Shown here piece after piece: positions 33,747 through 44,474 of a stretch of DNA of 64,000 nucleotides. Made by a program: the position numbers and the translations under genes. Within the stretch, counting starts at the first letter, position 1. Every line of letters begins with the position of its first letter. A model generated the notes under the pieces. It saw nothing but the letters and a program-made list of their open reading frames with translations. It had not been told where the DNA came from and did no database searches. Origin of the DNA: Phanerodontia chrysosporium (taxonomy: Eukaryota; Basidiomycota; Agaricomycetes; Polyporales; Phanerochaetaceae); assembly GCA_001910725.1 (NCBI GenBank), contig MJGA01000045.1, positions 78,192 to 142,191 on the forward strand. Direction: 5' to 3'.

Positions 33747-34624
33747 TTTAGATGATGCTATACCCCTTCGCGTCGACGTCGGCCTTAAGGGCTTGATCGT
33801 CGTGCGCAGCGTGCTCGACGTTGTTGCCGGCGACGTCGGCACCTTTTACTACTTATAATCTTGCGTTAGCAGGTTCGTCTCTTCGATGCGCGGCTACCAC
33901 CTGTAATAGGGGTAGTTCTTCATTCGTGGGGCTGGCGACTGAGGTCCACCTGTAAAAGGGGGCTGTACGTCGTCAGCCATGGGGTCGCATGGGCATTACT
34001 CGTCGAATTATCGCGAGTGATGTTTGTGTAGGCGGGTTCGAAGCGCACATCGACCTGTAATAGGCGATGCTGTGCTCGGCCTGTCCGAAGACCTAAACGA
34101 CTTGGGATCTGGGGGATACGTTGGGCCACCTGACAAGGGGCTTGATATATTGAGACCCATCGTTGGACGCGCGGCACCAGGAGTGCGACCACGTGGGCGG
34201 GCTGTGCAATACAGCATGGGAATCTTCTTGCCGAGCCACAGGCGTAAGTGGCCATGTGACGCGTGGGGTGTTGAGTCCACCGTACGGAACTAAGGCTTGT
34301 CCTCCACCGTGCGCAGGTGACTGCATCCCCGAGACTGGATGACAAGCGGTAAGATACTAGCATCTAGGAAGTCCATGGAGATCGTAGCCGTAAGGCACGA
34401 CAAACCATTTTCAGCGGGTGTGGAAACCTGACTGAGATCTGAAACTTCCCCATCGCGCATGTGCAGAGAGATAATGGCATGCCGTAACGACTGTACTCAC
34501 AAATGCGCGCGCACCAAGATTCAAACCGCAGCAAGAGAGGGCTGGTAACCCTCATTTTCTGAGCACTTTTCCTTCCATAAGCCGTACCTGTAAAAGGACG
34601 CTGGGTGATTATGTTATCACACAG
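33722..34624 (+). other. Predicted leader intron of Y (LTR donor to ORF0 acceptor)
   Basis: Donor AAG|GTAAGT lies inside U5 and acceptor TTATCACACAG lies immediately before the ORF0 ATG at 34625. The 903-nt interval contains the primer site and several CACCTGTAA-type short repeats (for example near 33898, 33948, 34052, 34588) but no credible ORF. Spliced RNA would lack the primer site, so it could serve as mRNA but not as self-primed template. Confidence 0.5.
33749..33759 (+). promoter_or_regulatory. Self-priming primer-binding site of Y
   Basis: TAGATGATGCT, 2 nt after the LTR, is an exact 11-nt reverse complement of the predicted transcript 5' end at 33646-33656. Same geometry in Y2, G3 and O. 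Confidence 0.75.
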
Positions 34625-35410
34625 ATGAAGTTCTACAACAAGACCATCATTGCCCGCAACGCCGCTGCCCCCTACCCCTCCCTTGCCGAGCGCATCTCGC
34701 TTCGCAAGGAGACCCAGGAAAAGGTCTACGAGGAGGTCAAGGAGAAGCTGGCCGAGATCGAGCGCCCCAAACAGCGCGAGAAGTATCTCCTCCAGCGCGA
34801 GCGTAACCGTCGCACCGTCACCCGCCCCGTCCCGAAGGCCGAGCAGGATCGCATCAACGAGGAGTTCGAGGAACGCCTCTGGGCGCTCGAACAGGCCTCC
34901 AGGCTCATCATGGAGATGAAGGCGCGCAAGCGTCTCGAGGACCGGATTTCGAATCCGGCTCCCTCACTCCTGAGTCGTCTGGGCCCCCCTCAGCACCTGT
35001 CTCAAGAAGAGGTCGAGGAGACATACGGGAACGATGGCGACACGCAAGGCAAGGTCCCGAAAGAAGCAGGTCGTATGCAGAAGTCGCACATCATCGATCG
35101 AACAAAAGAGATGATGAATTTGTTCAACGCGGTAAACCTTCGTTTGGTACCGCTCAGCGACCACCTCGTCGACATCGACAAGGTCGACAAGGAGCTAGGC
35201 GACGAGGTCTCGAAGTTGCTCGTCGACTTCGAAGACTTATACGACCACTTCGACGAGAACAAGGGGAGAAAGAAGTTGAAGGGAAAGCATTACAGGTGGA
35301 TTACGAGGGATTTAAAGAAAATAAAATATGTATCCTTCGAAAATTTTAGTACTCGATATGTAGAGATCGCAAGGGAGCTCGTTGCTCTCAATATCTCATT
35401 CGAATACTAA
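34625..35410 (+). CDS. ORF0 of element Y, extra ORF before gag
   Basis: 261 residues from an ATG directly behind a consensus acceptor. The protein is highly charged. A long helical, probably coiled-coil segment occupies about residues 20-110 (rich in E, K, R), followed by a KRLEDRISNPAP segment and a C-terminal part with RWITRDLKK and a final aromatic-rich stretch. O (44475-45205) and G3 (13704-14489) carry similarly placed proteins with matching blocks: L-DRI/L-ERL in the middle, then EW/RW-xxxxRDLKK and F...R...RELI/RELV at the end. No known domain recognised. Y2 has the same ORF, decayed. Its retention as an intact frame in a young copy argues it is used. Confidence 0.75.
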   Translation: MKFYNKTIIARNAAAPYPSLAERISLRKETQEKVYEEVKEKLAEIERPKQREKYLLQRERNRRTVTRPVPKAEQDRINEEFEERLWALEQASRLIMEMKARKRLEDRISNPAPSLLSRLGPPQHLSQEEVEETYGNDGDTQGKVPKEAGRMQKSHIIDRTKEMMNLFNAVNLRLVPLSDHLVDIDKVDKELGDEVSKLLVDFEDLYDHFDENKGRKKLKGKHYRWITRDLKKIKYVSFENFSTRYVEIARELVALNISFEY

Positions 35411-35543
35411 ATCCACCTGTAACCCGATGTAATAAAAACTCCACCTGACACTGAACTTCTGTGTGATACATAAGAGTTTTCCTTACTTTCCAACTGTAAA
35501 AGTGGAAAGAATTTGTACTAACATACCTTTTGACTAAGAAACA

Positions 35544-37105
35544 ATGGCTGACGCTGATCAAATCGCTCAAATCAACTGGACCGACATCAACTTGTCCTCG
35601 GACAATATCCAACTCTCTCACGAGACCACGGTTCAGGCCATCTCCTCGGTCGCAGCACCAGAGGAAATATCGCAGAACCAAAGGATCTTCATCCAAGAAT
35701 CGATCTACGCAGGGGTTGTTGAAGCCTCCCGTCAGAACGAGGCCCACGTGAGGCACCTATTCGATGGGTTCCTCAACATTTTTAACGCGGCTATGACATC
35801 GATTCTGGAGAGGGTGGACGAAGTCCGCCATGAGCTGGTCGAAACCCAGAAAATCACCTATGTTCAGGAAGCCTCGCTGGAAGGCGTCAGGGGGCTCGCA
35901 GAAAATGCGATCAAACAGTTGAACGCCCTCCCAGCCGGTATCGGTTCAGGAGGTGGCGCACCTGCTCGCCCCAAGTCCGCCCAACCGCCGCTCTTCTCAG
36001 GCGAGAAGAATACGACGAAGTTTGAGGAATGGAAAAATCTGGTCGAACTTTGGAACAGCACCCAGGGCATCACGACGGACAAACAGCGCATAGTCAATGC
36101 GTTGTCCCTGTTGCGCGAACCAGCCCTGAAGCTGATGCAACCACTGTTGGACAAGAACGCCAGGGGCGAGGACATGGGCTCGGTCGACAGTTTCTGGGCT
36201 AGTCTCCAGACGGTTTACGGTCAAAAGGATGTTACGCGCACGGCAACGAAGGACCTCGAGAAGCTACTCAACGACAAGTCGGCTCTCCAGAAGGACATCA
36301 TCGACTACTCGGTTCGCTTCAAGGTACTCCTCGACAACAGCAGCAAGCCGTTCACGGATGCGCACATGATTAACAAACTGTACGACAACGTCGAGGAGAA
36401 GCTGGGCATCTTCGTGCTGGGTCGCGGTCGCTCGAGTTGGCCTATAACCGCGTCAGAATTCATGACGTATCTCGTTGAGGCATACAAGGAACTCTACCCC
36501 GACCGCGCAGCGACGCACATCTTCAGCAAGGGAAACTCGCACGGCTCGGGTTCTACACCGGACCCGAATGCTATGGACATCAGCGCGGCTCAGACGGGCA
36601 AGGGCAAAGGCAAGGGGAAACAACAGGCGAATTCACAAGAAGCCAAGAAGGTTTCAACTCCCTGCGCCATTTGCACCGAGCTGAAGAAGTTCGCGCGTGC
36701 TAAAACGCACGTCACTTCGGACTGCTTCTCGCTCAAGGACCAGAAGCCGCAACAGTCTTCCGGTAACAACAACGGCAAGGCCTCCTCCTCGAGCGGGGGA
36801 GTAACAATCAAGGAAAAGGCAAGAACGCGGCGACAATTGCTGCCAAGAAAAACTCCTTCAATCAAGCGAAGGCCAGGATGGCCGAATTAGAGAAGGAGAT
36901 CGCAGGACTCGAGGCCGACGACGAAGTCGTCATTAATGCGGCCCGTATCCACGAATGGACGGAGGAGGACGAGAAGGAGTTGAAACAGACTCCCCCCCAG
37001 GAACCCGTTGATGAGCGGGAAGCTAGGCGTGCACGTATGAGGGCCCGAGCTGCTAAATACGCGAAATCGTCTGACCGGAAAGTGGATTTTCTCAACGACC
37101 TGTAG
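35544..37105 (+). pseudogene. Gag of element Y, with a one-base frame break
   Basis: The ATG at 35544 (AACAATGGCTG context) opens Gag: helical N-terminal part, capsid-type region (about 35980-36500), a CX2C...H...C zinc-type segment (about 36661-36724) and a basic/Ser-rich linker. At a G5 run (36795-36799) the coding frame moves by one base, as if one G of a G6 run were lost; reading on in that frame (NNQGKGKNAATIAAKK) reaches the acidic C-terminal tail and TAG at 37103-37105. The original frame stops at 36890. This is either a true mutation or a base-calling error in a homopolymer. Confidence 0.75.
37084..37090 (+). promoter_or_regulatory. Candidate -1 ribosomal frameshift site, Y gag-pol
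   Basis: G-GAT-TTT read in the Gag tail frame (GAT at 37085). The pol frame is open only from 37075, after TGA 37072-37074, and Gag stops at 37105, so any -1 shift must occur in this 30-nt window. O uses the same heptamer. Confidence 0.6.
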
Positions 37106-40100
37106 TGGATCCCTGCGTCCTACAGGTTAATAACGCTGATCATGTACCCACGGCCGAGTCTACACTGGATGTAGATAGAGTAATTGACATTGATGTATTG
37201 AACGTCTCGCGTAATAAATCATTATCGTTCAAACTTCCTATTACTCTGTGGGTGTATGGTAAAAAAGCGCAGGCAGAAGCCCTGGTTGATTCAGGCGCCA
37301 CGACGAGTTTCATCAATCACAGCTTCGTCGAAAAGAACAATCTGGTAACTATTAAGTTGGCAAATCCGTATGAAGTAAAAAATGCGGATGGAACGATCAA
37401 TAAAGCAGGACGAATCACTCACGCCCTGCGAGCCTACTTGGAAATTGGAACACACAAACACACCCAATACTTGCTCGTGACAGATTTGCACGACAAAGAC
37501 ATGTACATAGGGTACAAGTTCCTACACCGGCATAACCCAGAAATCGACTGGGCAAAAGGCAATTGGGAGTTCACCAGATGTCCTGAATCATGCAAAGTCT
37601 CCAGCATGGCACAGAAAGTCCAAGCCCTCGACATCGAAATCGGCAATGACGAGGAGCTGGCAGAGCTCGAACCAGAGCAACCTTGGGAATCCTCACTGGA
37701 CGATATTGGAGAAGAGGATATTCCCCACCACATCAACTGGGTTGATTTCAGTAACCCAGAGGAACGAACGCAAGCCGAGGCTGTCGCTGACATCCTGAAA
37801 AAGGATGACGACGATACAGTCGACACCTCGCAATGGAAATCACAGGTACCGAGTTGGGTCCACAAATTCGAAAGCGTATTCAGTAAAACCAAGTCTGAAC
37901 GCATGCCCACCCACAAACCATGGGATCATGCCATCGAATTTGAGGAAGGAGCAAAATTGCCCCCAATCGGAAAGGTGTACCCACTAGACCAGAGACAACG
38001 CTCGTCTTTCGACGAGTGGATTCGTGAGGAACGCCGAAAAGGCTACATAGAAGAGTCGAAGTCACCCATCGCTGCATCATTCTTTTTCGTAAAGAAGGCC
38101 GATGGTAGTTTGCGACCTTGCATGGATTACCGCCCCTTGAACGGAATTACAAAGAAAAACCGCTATCCTATCCCTCGCATCGCCGACTTAATCGACGCAC
38201 TGTCTCAGGCGTCGATATTCACAAAAATCGACCTTCGATGGGGATATAACAATGTCCGCATCAAGGAAGGTGACGAGTGGAAAACGGCTTTTGTAACCAA
38301 GGATGGTTTATTCCAGGCCAAAGTTATGTACTTTGGATTCGCAAACGCACCGGCAACATTTCAGAATATGATGAACAACATTTTCGAAGACCTTATCCGT
38401 CAAGGAAAGGTTATGGTCTACCTCGACGATATCCTCATCTTCGGCAATGACCGCGAGGAACATCAAAAGATCGTACACGAAGTGTTGCAGCGACTGGAAG
38501 ACAACGACCTCTTCGCAAAGGCAGAAAAGTGTCTATTCGAGAAGGACAAGCTCGCCTATCTCGGCATGATTATATCCAAAAATCATGTAGAAATGGACCC
38601 TGCTAAAGTCACTGGCGTAACGGAGTGGCCCGTACCGACCAAGGTCAAGCACGTTCAGGCATTCCTTGGATTCGCGAATTTCTATCGCAGGTTTATTAAA
38701 GACTTTGCGAAGATCACGAAGCCACTCACGGTACTCACCAAGAAGGATCAACCATGGGAATGGGGCCCCGACCAGCAGAAGGCGTTTGACGATCTGAAAA
38801 AGACGTTCACTTCTGCACCAATTCTACGAATTCCGGACGACGTTAATCCGTTCAGGCTCTCTACCGACGCGAGTGACTTCGCGATCGGCTCGGTTTTGTC
38901 ACAACTCGACCCAAACGATAAGCTTTACCATCCGGTAGCCTTCCACTCCAAGTCACTCAATGTTCACGAAAGGAACTATGAGATATACGACAAGGAGATG
39001 TTGGCCATAATCCGCGGGTTAGAAGAGTATAGGCACTATCTAGAGGGACATCCGGAGAAATTCGAGATATGGTCAGACCACCAAAACCTGACTTATTTCA
39101 AGCAGGCCCAGAAATTGTCTCGCCGTCAAGCTCGTTGGGCATTATACCTAACAAGATTCCATTTCACACTACACCACAAGCCGGGTAAAACAATGGAAGC
39201 TGAAGACCCTCTGTCCAGGAGACCAGATCATGAAGAGGGGGTAGAACTCGATAATCGCGACCATATTCTTCTGAAACCAGAATTTTTCGCCAATCTGCTC
39301 GAAGTCTGCGCGATCGACGCCTCCCATGACGCTCCAGTAAACGACGATTTACTGCTCCAAGAGGTCAAGAAGGCTCTGTTATCCGACGAAGTCACCAAGA
39401 ACTATCAATCGTTACTCAAATCAGGCCCACGCGAGTTCAAGAAACCGTTAGAGGAATGGAACTTTGAGAATGGATTGCTACTCTTCCGGGGTCATATCTA
39501 CATACCAAAGGATGAGAATGAGGACTTACGACGACGAGTAGTCCAAATGCACCACGACCACCCATCAGCCGGACATCCAGGCAGGTGGAAGACCTACGAA
39601 CTTGTCTCCCGAAACTATTGGTGGCCGGGAATGTCTGTCTTCGTCAAGAAATACGTCACAGGCTGCGACACGTGTCAGCGAATGAAGAATCGCACACAGC
39701 AGACCTACGGACAACTCATGCCCAACAAGGTACCTAATGGACCTTGGGAAGTTATTACCATCGACTTGATTACTCAGTTGATGCCGTCAAGAGGAAAGGA
39801 TGCCATTCTAGTCGTTGTATGCCGACTCACCAAGAGAGCACGTTTCTTCGCGATAACAAACAAATTCTCTGCTAAAGACCTCGCAAAGATCCTGATGGAT
39901 AAAATTTACCCTATCCACGGACTACCTTTGCAGATAATCTCAGACAGAGGAACTCAATTCGCGGCAGAACTCTTTCAAGAATGGTGTAAGCTACTCGATA
40001 TCGAGTCAGCGATGTCTACGGCATATCACCCTCAGACAGACGGTCAAACAGAACGAGTAAATCAAGTTCTAGAACAGTACCTACGCTGCTTCGCTGATAA

Positions 40101-41256
40101 TGTCAATCACGAAGACTGGGTCGATTATCTGCCCACCGCAGAATTCGCCTACAACAATGCAGCACACGAAAGTACAAAGGACACGCCGTTCTTTCTAGAA
40201 TATGGTAGACACCCACGGGCAGGACCAACTCTCGACAAGCAAGCCAAAAGCAAAGACTTGAACGAGATATTCAGACTTAGACAAGACGCCCAAGACAAGG
40301 CCAAAGCAGCCCTACAACTAGCAGCGGACCGTATGAAGTGGTACTACGACCAGAACAAGCAAGAACTGCCGTTTAAAGTCGGCGACAAAGTCCTGCTGAA
40401 TTCAAAGGATTACCAAACCACTCAACGCACGCTGACACCGAGGTACCTAGGACCGTTCGAAATCATCGAGCAACTGTCCAAAGTAACCTTCAAGGTGAAA
40501 CTGCCTTCACAATATAGGGCATATCACCCGGTGTTCCACGCTAGTAAATTAATCCCCTATTCTACACCCTCCATCGTCGGCCAACGAGCCGCACCGCCAG
40601 AGCCAGAAGTTCATGACGGAGAGCTCGAGTACGAGGTCGAGAAAATTCTCAACCACAAGACTACCGGGCGTGTCAGGAAACGAAACTGGTACATGGTTCG
40701 GTGGAAGGGTTATGGGCCAGAAGAAGACAAATGGGAACCAGAGAGTAATCTGGAAGGTGCTAAAGAGAAGATCGCGGAATTTTGGCGCGTTCGGAACGAA
40801 GAAGCACCTATGGAAACAGACGGTTTAGAACTCGATGAAGAGGAAACCCTTCAAATCGTTCTAGATGGTGGAAAGACACCATCCAAGAGCACTACCGAGG
40901 CAGCAGGCTGGGACCTGTATGCAGCAGAAGATGCAACAATTCCAGCAGGAGACCGCAAACTCATCAGCACTGGCATTCACATTCGAGTTCCAACTGGGAC
41001 CTATGGACGAATTGCACCGCGATCAGGACTAGCACTCAAAGGCATTCATGTCGGCGCAGGCGTTATCGACCGGGACTACACGGGTATCGTCAAAATACTA
41101 CTCCTTAACACAAGCGACAGTGACTTCACAGTCACGACTGGAGATAGGACGGCTCAATTGATCCTGGAGAAAATTGCCGATGCCGATATAGAAATCGTCG
41201 AAACGCTACAGTCAACCGATCGTGGATCAGGCGGGTTTGGATCCACTGGAAAATAA
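37106..41256 (+). CDS. Pol polyprotein of element Y with C-terminal chromodomain and dUTPase
   Basis: About 1,383 residues with no stop, entered by -1 frameshift from Gag. Domains, numbered from 37105: aspartic protease ALVDSGATTSF about 60; reverse transcriptase with YLDDILIF about 438; RNase H (TDASDF, DKEMLAII, DHQNL) about 590-660; integrase zinc module HHDHPSAGH...CDTCQRMK about 815-860; integrase core D,D,E with ISDRGTQF and YHPQTDGQTER; GPF module (YLGPFEII); chromodomain YEVEKIL...VRWKGYG about 1172-1227; then a trimeric-type dUTPase about 1252-1383 with all five motifs (AGWDLYAA, APRSGLAL, GVIDRDYTG, GDRTAQLI, GSGGFGSTG). dUTPase hydrolyses dUTP to dUMP and would limit uracil in element cDNA. 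Catalytic residues of RT, integrase and dUTPase all look intact. Confidence 0.93.
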
Positions 41257-41283
41257 AAAGTCTTCTCTCGGGAGTTCGAATCT

Positions 41284-41293
41284 GAAGAGGGGG
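41284..41293 (+). promoter_or_regulatory. Polypurine tract of Y
   Basis: GAAGAGGGGG, followed by TAC and the 3' LTR. Confidence 0.7.
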
Positions 41294-41296
41294 TAC

Positions 41297-41828
41297 TGTC
41301 ACAGTTTTCTAATTCCCTACGGTTTAATTCTCGTAAGCGCCCAGTAGGCGCTAGGGGTTAGGGTTATGGACTAGGGTTAGGACAGGCACGCGTCAGAACG
41401 CGGTCACGTGTTGGTCACGTGCTGGGAATGGACTCAGAGTCATGTGAGGATCTTATCTTTATCTTATCTATGATGTAGACGCTCCGGTACAAGGGTATAG
41501 TAGGTAGCCGGACCCAGGGTCCGGGTAGTGTATTCTAGAATAGCGTAGAAGGTTCCGGACACATCCGGTACTCGGCTTTAGACTTCGCCGAGCCCGGAGT
41601 GTCTTGGCAAGTATCGCACCATCATCACACCATCGTGCATGTGATGGGCAGTATCAGGAGTCTCGGGTAGTACCAGGGGTCCTCCCCTTCATGTATATAT
41701 ACCGGGCTCTGCTGGGCTTAAGTCCCCAGCATCATCTACCTCGTCTTTCACCCACTTCACTCGCACCCTCGCAGTCAAGTCCAACCCCACTTAAGCTACT
41801 AAGGTAAGTAGCGGGGTTTACTTTGACA
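41297..41828 (+). repeat. 3' LTR of element Y (532 bp)
   Basis: Same length as the 5' LTR; followed by the ATAAG duplication. Confidence 0.95.
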
Positions 41829-41833
41829 ATAAG

Positions 41834-42889
41834 GTCTGAGATCTTGGGTATAGAGAAGTGGTCTTTCTTGACAACTTTGTTCAGCTTTCTGTAGTCTTGC
41901 ACCAAGCGCAATGAACCATCCTTCTTCTTCACGAAAAAGACTGGTGCTGCCAGCGGGGATTTACTCAGTCTGATATATCCCTTGGCGAGATTCTCCTGAA
42001 TCCACTCGTCCAGAGAATTCCTCTCTTCTGGCGACAGCGAGTAATTACGAGCTGGTCGAGGTAGTGTAGCTCCATCGATAAACTCGACAGCGTGGTCATA
42101 AGGCTTTCGTACGGGTAACCGTTCACTTACACACTTCGAAAACACGTCCCCATAGTCCTGATACTGTGCAGGGACAAGCTGCTCCCAGCCCTCGATTCCC
42201 TCCAGCGAACGAATACTGCACATCACTGCGATCTTCCGGCAGGTTACTGCCAAAACGCGGCCATCTGGGGTGGAAGGGTCGACCCACTGAAGCCAAGGCT
42301 TCTTTTCTTCCTCCTCGAAGTCCTCGTCCATGGGTTCTTCGAGCTCTGCTTGTGCTACTTGAGCCTTGTGGCTGGTAAAGCGACAAGAATCTGGGCATCT
42401 GGAGTACTTCCACTCGCCCTTATCCCAATCTATCTCAGGATTATGCTTCTTTAAGTAGCTAAAGCCGAGGAACATGTCCTTTCCACCCAGATCTGTAATG
42501 AGGCATGCTTGTCTGGAGACATGGTCCCCTACGGCTACGTCGAGCCAAGCGTACTCCTCAATACTGCCACACTTGTTCCTGGAGCCATCTACGTTGTAAA
42601 CGCGTATCTCCCTGGCCAGCTGGTTCGTCTTTAGCTTATGCTTCTTGACGAAGGGATGGCTAATGAACACAGCATAGGCCCCTGAATCAACCAGCGCGGT
42701 AGTCTGCACTCTGATTTCCTTACCCTGACTCAAAGTTACTGGAACGATAAAGCTCGATTTAGAGGGCAAACTAGAGACTTTTCTCGATTCCAAAACTGAT
42801 CTAATACACTCTACTGAGTCGGGAGGGTAAAGGAAATCTAAAAACGGACCAGATGTCGCAGACTCTACATTGGTCCCTGCAGAAAATCC
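41834..42889 (-). pseudogene. Pol of Gypsy element O, proximal part (protease and RT start)
   Basis: The pol frame opens directly behind TGA at the slippery site (42889) in the -1 frame of gag and is cut at 41829-41833 by the Y insertion. Protease site ALVDSGAYAVFIS (about 42690); RT N-terminal part with SPLAAPVFFVKKKDG and DYRKLNKV (about 41890-41970). It resumes at 33214. Confidence 0.88.
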
Positions 42890-44445
42890 TCATCGTCTGA
42901 GAACACCACGCGGTTAATCTTCTGCGCCTTCTCCTTCGAAGACGACTTCTTCTTTTGCTTGGTCTTGGGGGTATCTTCTTCTTCTGAGCTATCCGAGCTC
43001 GACTCCTCGTCAGAGGCTACCTCCTGGAATCTCTCCGAGTCGCTGGCGTACACCTCGCGCACACTGTTCTTCGTGTGGCGAGAGCCCTTATCCTTCTCCT
43101 TTCCCTTTGAAGACGAAGCCTTTGACGAACTGGCCACCGGTGCATTGGTGGTTTTACTCGACGACGTCGAAGAACCTGAGTTGTTCTTCTTCGATGGACA
43201 CTCCTTGGCGATATGGCCTTTGCCTCCACACTGAGCGCAGCAGCCTTTCTTTTTTGCCTCCTCGAACGACATGGCAACCTTCTGAACTTTGGTTGTCTTG
43301 CCTTTACCCTGGGCTGAGCCCTTCTTCAAGGCGTCGACATCCATAGCGTCAGGGTCTTTCGACGACTGAGGCTGTCCAGAGAGTACGGTGCCCGTCAAGA
43401 GACGTTGATCCTGCAGAATCTTCTGAACATCTTTCAACCAACCATCCCAGGTCGTAGCCCACTGAGCACGACCACGGGCTGCCAGTACATCGGCGGCGGC
43501 ACGAGGGGTATGGGCATAGGCTTTGACCAACAGTTCTTCGTTGGAGAAGCCGGTTTGACAGGCCAGCAAACGGAAACGAGCAGCAAACTCGTTGAAAGTC
43601 TTCTCGTTTGTTCCTTTCTTGCTGACAAGCTGCTCAAACTCTGCCCGTGCCCTGTCCTTCTTGACGGTCTGTTGGAATCCTTTCTGGAGTTTGTTCACAA
43701 AGTTGGTCCAAGTACCAAGGGGCTTTGAGTCTGCCACCTTGTCGAAGTACTCTTGCATGACCTTCTTTGCTGAACCTCGCAGGTAAGTCATTGCTGTCTC
43801 TATCTTCTTTTTATCGTCCATTACGCCACGGTGGCGCAATCAGAGTGCCATCGACTCGAGCCAGTCATCCAGCTTGCTAGCCTTATCACCATTAAAGGTG
43901 TCAGGCTCCTTCATGGTAGGGAACAAAGACTGAGACAACCCAACGTTGCCTCCACTAGTGCCTTGCTGAACCAACACTTTCAAGCTCTCGTTTTCCTGCT
44001 TCAGCACCTGCATAGCGCTCTGCAAAGTGCGATTTTGGTTCTGAGCCTCTGCTATCTGCGCAGACAAGTGCTGTCTAGTCTGCTCAAGAGTGTCTATCTG
44101 CTCCTGAAGTGTTTTGGCCTCGGTTTTGCGTTTGCGAAGGACTTCCTTCAAGCAAAGGACTTCTGAACCCATTTCCGACCTTACTTGAGCTATTTCAGCC
44201 TTTACCCAGTTACCCAGGCTGTCAATGAGGGCCTTAATGTCGCCAGGAGTCAGTCCTTTTTGAGCGGCTTGTACCCATGACTGGCTGTACTCTTCGTAAG
44301 AGGTCGAAAGCGGCGCAGCGGCCAAAACTGGGGTAGGGCCTCCCTCAGCCATAGAGCCAAGTTCTAACGCTCCCCAAGGGTCCATGCCACTTGAACTCGA
44401 AGCAGAACGCAAACCAAAGTCAACAGGATTTGAATTGAGCAACAT
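42865..44445 (-). pseudogene. Gag of Gypsy element O, with one in-frame stop
   Basis: ATG at 44445, then an N-terminal region with a clear coiled coil (heptad-like stretch LKEVLRKRKTEAKTLQEQID and beyond, about residues 95-165), an in-frame TGA at 43840-43842 (CGA-to-TGA possible), the capsid-like region (about 43830-43400), a zinc knuckle CX2CX4HX4C (about 43195-43235) and an acidic/Ser-rich C terminus. Without the TGA it would be about 526 residues. Gag forms the particle; the knuckle binds RNA. It starts 29 nt after the ORF0 stop. Confidence 0.85.
42883..42889 (-). promoter_or_regulatory. Candidate -1 ribosomal frameshift site, O gag-pol
   Basis: On the minus strand G-GAT-TTT in the gag frame, followed by CTGCAGGGACCAATG and the gag stop TAG. 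The pol frame has a TGA immediately upstream, so the shift must take place within about 25 nt, and this heptamer is the only slippery candidate there. Confidence 0.65.
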
Positions 44446-44474
44446 CTTGATTCAAAAACGCGCAGATACAAAAA

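Larger units (their letters stand above)
33215..41828 (+). mobile_element. Complete young Ty3/Gypsy element Y, nested in element O
   Basis: Bounded by two 532-bp LTRs and flanked by perfect ATAAG duplications (33210-33214 and 41829-41833). I count three differences between the LTRs in the parts compared, all transitions. Internal order: primer site, leader intron, ORF0, gag, pol with dUTPase, polypurine tract. Orientation is opposite to the host element O, whose RT domain it splits. Confidence 0.95.
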
